Source of the DNA: an uncultured Clostridia bacterium
Lineage (GTDB): Bacteria; Bacillota_A; Clostridia; Christensenellales; Aristaeellaceae
Assembly: GCA_947166205.1 (NCBI GenBank)
Contig: CAMVDI010000056.1
Span: forward strand, 1 to 10,097
DNA length: 10,097 bases
Direction: 5' to 3'
How positions within the stretch are numbered: position 1 is the first letter of the stretch; each line of letters starts with the position of its first letter. The position numbers were made by a program, and so were the translations under genes. Under the pieces are notes generated by a model. The model did not search any database. It worked only from the letters and a program-made list of their open reading frames with translations, and was not told the origin of the DNA. Below, piece after piece: positions 6,768 to 10,097 of this stretch.

Positions 6768-6855
6768 CGCGCCCCGGCGCAGAGTACCGTTTGCCCCGCT
6801 CGGGCGGCTGGCGCCGGGCTTCCGGCAGGAAGGGCTTTCGCCCCGCGGGCGCCGC

Positions 6856-8610
6856 TTACGCCTCTTCCTTCCGGACGATGGATTCCAGAATGCTGACATA
6901 CAGATCGTGGAAGGCTTCCATCCGCTCCCGGTCGAACAGGCCCTCGGCGTACTCCATCTCGGAGTCGAAACCGCCGTCGCCGTATTCGTTCTCCAGCAGC
7001 TCCATCTCCATCCGGGCGCCGGCCGCGCTGAACTCATCCGCCAGTTCGATGAACTCGTGGGGCAGCTCATCCAGCTCGTCTGCGTTGATGCCCAGCTGCA
7101 GGTTCACCTCCATACAGTCGTTCACATAGGGCTCGCGGGTTTCCGACATGAAATCCCATCCGCTGTGGGCGATTCCGTCCGCAACCTGTTCCTTCACGGA
7201 CCGCAGAAGCTCCCGCAGGGAGCTGATGTTTTCCATCCGGGCGGCGGCGGGAACGTTGCGGATCAGCATGCCCACCACGTTCTCCGCCTCCGGGGACAGC
7301 CGGTTGTTGAAGATCCAGTTGATAAGCACATGCTTCCTTCCCGTGAACCGGGAGAGGGCCAGCAGCCCGGCGCTGATGGCCATCACGGAATGGGACACGC
7401 CCCAGTATTCCTCGGCCTCCCTGACCTGATCCGCGCTGAAGCCCAGCCTGCGGATCCGGCCGGCCTGATTGATGTTTCCGTCCCCGTGATCCGGCTCCGG
7501 AATGATGCACCAGTCGTCCTCGGCGTAATGATCCCGGAAATAGGCCCGGTCCGCCTCGGTGAGCCCCCGCCGGACGCGCTCCTCCTGCTCCTCCAGCAGG
7601 GCGAAGTAATAATCCTTTTTCATCTCCCGGCCGAAGTACGCGTTCATCACGTCCGAGAGGATCACGCTCAGGGAACCGCCGTCCATCAGCAGATGATGCA
7701 CGTCGAAGAACAGATAGCAGCCCTTCCGCCCCCGGAAGACATTCACCTTGCACAGGCAGGCGTTCAGCACACGCCGGAAGGGAACCACCAGGATGTCGCC
7801 CAGGGCGTCCTCGGTCTGGGGCAGGATATCCCGCACCTCCACCTCCGGGAGAAGCCCGGGCACGTACTTCTGCTTCAGATCGTTGTTCTCGTCGAAGAAG
7901 AAGGCCACGGACAGGCCGGGATGGTTTCGCAGGGCCGCGTTCACCGCGGCGCAGAGCCGCTCCGGATCCACCTCCGGGCCGAAGCGGGCCAGGAAATGCA
8001 TGTTGCTCCACATGGTGGAATCCGGCCGGAACAGCTGATTGTCGATCATCTGCAGCTGGAGCGGCGTCAGATCGTGGGGAACCTGGCGGGCCCTTTCCTC
8101 CCGCTCCTCCAGGGTTCCGGACAGGATTCTGCCCTCCAGGGCCCTGGCGATGGCGCCGGGGGTGCGCAGCTGGAAGACGTCCGCCGCGGTCATGCCCTCG
8201 ACCTTCGCCTCCGACAGCACCACCATAGCCTTCAGGGAGTTGCCCCCCAGATCGAAGAAATCGTCCAGCAGGCCCACCCGGCCCTCCTCCAGTTTCAGCG
8301 TCCGCTCGAAGGCGCCGCAGAGGGCCTTTTCGGTCTCCGTCCGCGGGGGGATATACTCCGCCTTCAGCGCCTGAAGATCCGGCTCCGGCAGCGCGCGCCG
8401 GTTCACCTTGCCGTTGCTGGTCATGGGCATCTCCGGCAGGCGCGTCAGCACCGCGGGCACCATGTACTCCGGCAGCTTCGACTGCATGAATTCCTTCAGC
8501 CGGTCCGACGGGATCTCCTTCTGCGCGGTATAGTACCCCGCCAGATATTCCACGGATCCGTTCTTCCGCACCGCGGCCGCGCTGCTGGAGACGCCGGGGA
8601 ACTCGGTCAT
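6856..8610 (-). CDS. NRPS, downstream part: end of adenylation domain, carrier domain, terminal condensation domain
   Basis: This is the 3' part of a nonribosomal peptide synthetase gene. Counting from the ATG at 8608-8610 (584 residues): the adenylation (A) subdomain runs to about 80, with A10 SNGKVNRRALPEP (65-77) and its catalytic Lys68. The peptidyl-carrier domain has DDFFDLGGNSL with phosphopantetheine Ser125. A condensation (C) domain of about 405 residues (about 180-584) carries HHLLMDG (305-311; second His catalytic). The protein ends with this C domain; no thioesterase or reductase follows, so release is by the C domain or in trans. The homologous frame continues upstream of this ATG to 8676 (GRLDNQIKLRGFRIELDEIE, motif A8), so the ATG is almost certainly internal. 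It overlaps the stop of the upstream part (ATGA) but has no good Shine-Dalgarno. A terminator lies at 6732-6767. Confidence 0.88.
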   Translation of the reverse strand: MTEFPGVSSSAAAVRKNGSVEYLAGYYTAQKEIPSDRLKEFMQSKLPEYMVPAVLTRLPEMPMTSNGKVNRRALPEPDLQALKAEYIPPRTETEKALCGAFERTLKLEEGRVGLLDDFFDLGGNSLKAMVVLSEAKVEGMTAADVFQLRTPGAIARALEGRILSGTLEEREERARQVPHDLTPLQLQMIDNQLFRPDSTMWSNMHFLARFGPEVDPERLCAAVNAALRNHPGLSVAFFFDENNDLKQKYVPGLLPEVEVRDILPQTEDALGDILVVPFRRVLNACLCKVNVFRGRKGCYLFFDVHHLLMDGGSLSVILSDVMNAYFGREMKKDYYFALLEEQEERVRRGLTEADRAYFRDHYAEDDWCIIPEPDHGDGNINQAGRIRRLGFSADQVREAEEYWGVSHSVMAISAGLLALSRFTGRKHVLINWIFNNRLSPEAENVVGMLIRNVPAAARMENISSLRELLRSVKEQVADGIAHSGWDFMSETREPYVNDCMEVNLQLGINADELDELPHEFIELADEFSAAGARMEMELLENEYGDGGFDSEMEYAEGLFDRERMEAFHDLYVSILESIVRKEEA

Positions 8611-10097
8611 GACCTTTTCGATCTCATCCAGCTCGATCCGGAAGCCCCGCAGCTTGATCTGGTTGTCCAGCCGGCCAGGTCCCCGCTGTGGTAGGCCCGG
8701 AGCCCCTCATGGGTGAAGAAGGCGGCGGCGCTCTTCTCCGGCAGGTTCACATAGCCCCGGCCCACCTGGTCGCCGCAGATGATCAGCTCGCCCCGGAGCC
8801 CGACAGGCAGCTCGTTGCCGAAGGTATCCGCCACATAGAAGACGGTGTTGGCGATGGGCGGCCCGACGGTGACCTGGGGCCCGCCGGCCATCAGGGCCGC
8901 GGCGCAGCCCATGGTGCACTCCGTGGGCCCGTACACATTCAGGATGACGCTGTCCTCCCGCAGCTCCCGCAGGCGGTCATACAGCTGCCGCGGGAAGGCT
9001 TCCGCGCCGATGTCGAAGAAGGTCAGCTGACGGATGGCCTCCCGGCTCTCCGGGATCTCCAGCAGGCTCAGCAGATAGGTGGGCGTGCAGGTGATGCCGT
9101 TGGCACCGCTGCCCCGGACCAGGGCGGCAAAAAGGGAAGGATCATGAATTTCCGCCTCCGTGGCGATGACCACGGTGTTTCCGTTGCAGAGCGGCACGAA
9201 GGCCTCGACCACGGAAACGTCGAAGGAGAAGGAGGCCAGCGCCAGGCTGACCCGGCCCGGGGCGGCGTAATGCATGATCTCGACGGATTTCTCGTTCCGG
9301 TGCACATAATTGGCGATGTTCAGGTGCTCAATCATCACGCCCTTGGGCCGCCCCGTGGAACCGGAGGTATAGATGCAGTAGGCCAGATCCTCCGGCCGGA
9401 CGGGGGCCCATTCCGCTTCGGGAATCCGCCAGGCGGGATCCGGAACCAGGGCGTCCAGGTCCTCCGTGCCGAAGGCTTCCTCCAGCGTCAGAACCCGGTA
9501 TCCCTGATCCTGAAGCCGCCGGCCGGCCGTCTGGGCCCGCCGGGTCAGCAGGAGGCGGCTTTCCCCGTCCCGCATGCAGAAATCGATCCGGTCGTCCGGA
9601 TACTCCGTGATAAAGGGCACAAAGGCGGAGCCGGCCTTGAGCACGGCGATCTCCGCCACGCAGGCCCAGACCTCCCGGTCGAAGAGCACGCCGATGAGCT
9701 GATCCCTTCCGGCGCCGCTTTCCAGCAGCACCCGGGCCAGCCGGTCGCTCATCAGATCCAGCTGGCGGAAGGTGAGGCGCTTTCCGGCGGCCTGAACCGC
9801 GGTCTTCTCCGGATCCGCCTGGGCGTGCCTGCGGATCTGATCCTGTACCGGGACAAAGTCCATGGGCACCTTCGTGTCATTGAAGGAGGCGAGCAGGGCC
9901 CGGTCCGCGTCCGTCAGCAGGCTGATGCCGCCGATGCTGCCGGCGCTCATCAGCCCCTCGGCCGCGGAGAACAGATCCTGGGCGAAGCGCAGTACCCAGG
10001 CCTCCGAGAATTTCTCGTTCCGGTATTCCAGGGTCACGCTGTACACCCCGCCCACGGAGAAGAACTGGATGGACATGCAGCCGGTGACCATGCCGGT
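8607..10097 (-). CDS. NRPS, upstream part: end of condensation domain and most of adenylation domain, frameshifted; 5' end beyond window
   Basis: The frame is open at the right edge, so the true start lies outside the window. Counting from base 10097: residues 1-60 are the tail of a condensation domain (VTLEYRNEKF, ISLLTDADR). The adenylation domain starts near 84. Motifs: A1/A2 region LKAGSAFVPF; A3 YTSGSTGRPKG at 243-253, the ATP-binding loop; A4 FSFDVSVVEAF; A5 NVYGPTE with Tyr389; and A7 YHSGDLA at 469-475. After residue 475 the frame is lost and 21 unrelated residues lead to TGA at 8607-8609; the true continuation is in the next frame. By eye against GrsA, the pocket reads D-V-V-T-F-I-V-M-G plus the A10 Lys. 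The Asp at the first position fits an alpha-amino acid, but the substrate is unknown. As it stands, the gene encodes a broken adenylation domain. Confidence 0.88.
   Translation of the reverse strand, partial: TGMVTGCMSIQFFSVGGVYSVTLEYRNEKFSEAWVLRFAQDLFSAAEGLMSAGSIGGISLLTDADRALLASFNDTKVPMDFVPVQDQIRRHAQADPEKTAVQAAGKRLTFRQLDLMSDRLARVLLESGAGRDQLIGVLFDREVWACVAEIAVLKAGSAFVPFITEYPDDRIDFCMRDGESRLLLTRRAQTAGRRLQDQGYRVLTLEEAFGTEDLDALVPDPAWRIPEAEWAPVRPEDLAYCIYTSGSTGRPKGVMIEHLNIANYVHRNEKSVEIMHYAAPGRVSLALASFSFDVSVVEAFVPLCNGNTVVIATEAEIHDPSLFAALVRGSGANGITCTPTYLLSLLEIPESREAIRQLTFFDIGAEAFPRQLYDRLRELREDSVILNVYGPTECTMGCAAALMAGGPQVTVGPPIANTVFYVADTFGNELPVGLRGELIICGDQVGRGYVNLPEKSAAAFFTHEGLRAYHSGDLAGWTTRSSCGASGSSWMRSKRS
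8671..8676 (-). other. Frameshift/deletion junction inside the NRPS adenylation domain
   Basis: On the minus strand GAC-CTG-GCC (Asp-Leu-Ala of A7) runs directly into GGC-CGG-CTG-GAC (Gly-Arg-Leu-Asp of A8), sharing the bases GGCC. Adenylation domains such as GrsA carry 11 residues here (RWLSDGNIEYL between GDLA and GR). The observed sequence is therefore about 37 nt shorter than expected, which also explains the frame change. Either a real deletion at GGCC microhomology or an assembly error would give this. Confidence 0.8.

Noticed and set aside
6768..6855. Possible small gene between the terminator and the NRPS stop
   Set aside because: Only 88 bases of GC-rich sequence, with no start, ribosome binding site or recognisable product.
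6907..8694. Long open frame on the plus strand opposite the NRPS
   Set aside because: It is a mirror frame of a motif-rich NRPS, with His/Gln/Gly-rich translation, no ribosome binding site and no recognisable domain.

Overview
The window looks like chromosomal DNA from a GC-rich Firmicute, most likely an uncultured gut- or rumen-type member of the Clostridia. This rests on strong Shine-Dalgarno sequences (AAGGAGG and GAGGTGA), extended -10 promoters, intrinsic terminators, a DUF5107/TPR protein and an intracellular GH5 enzyme. Nothing in it fixes the genus. There are no rRNA or tRNA genes, no CRISPR array, no insertion sequence and no phage genes that I can recognise.

Layout from left to right. 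(1) Positions 1-1137, minus strand: most of a Na+/phosphate cotransporter-family protein, cut by the left edge. It has an extended -10 promoter near 1232-1260 and a leader with two GC-rich hairpins. (2) Positions 1515-1979, plus strand: a small acidic DUF4342-like protein, closed by a very strong terminator at 2020-2056. (3) Positions 2095-3045, minus strand: an intracellular GH5 glycosidase. Its leader carries four copies of a 33-34 bp palindrome-containing tandem repeat, lying between a good extended -10 and the ribosome binding site. (4) Positions 3462-6722, plus strand: a 1086-residue DUF5107 plus TPR protein, divergent from GH5 and with its own A-tract and extended -10 promoter. A near-perfect bidirectional terminator at 6732-6767 follows. 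(5) Positions 6856 to the right edge, minus strand: the C-terminal end of a nonribosomal peptide synthetase (NRPS), reading C(end)-A-PCP-C. It is split by a frameshift at about 8671-8676, where roughly 37 nt between adenylation motifs A7 and A8 appear to be missing.

GH5 and DUF5107/TPR share an intergenic region and both families are linked to carbohydrates, so a joint role in intracellular glycan processing is reasonable but inferred. The Na/Pi transporter, the DUF4342-like gene and the NRPS appear to be separate transcription units. I see no convincing new defence or mobile system. The points most worth a second look are the repeat-filled GH5 leader, the possible alternative hairpins in the transporter leader, and the NRPS lesion.
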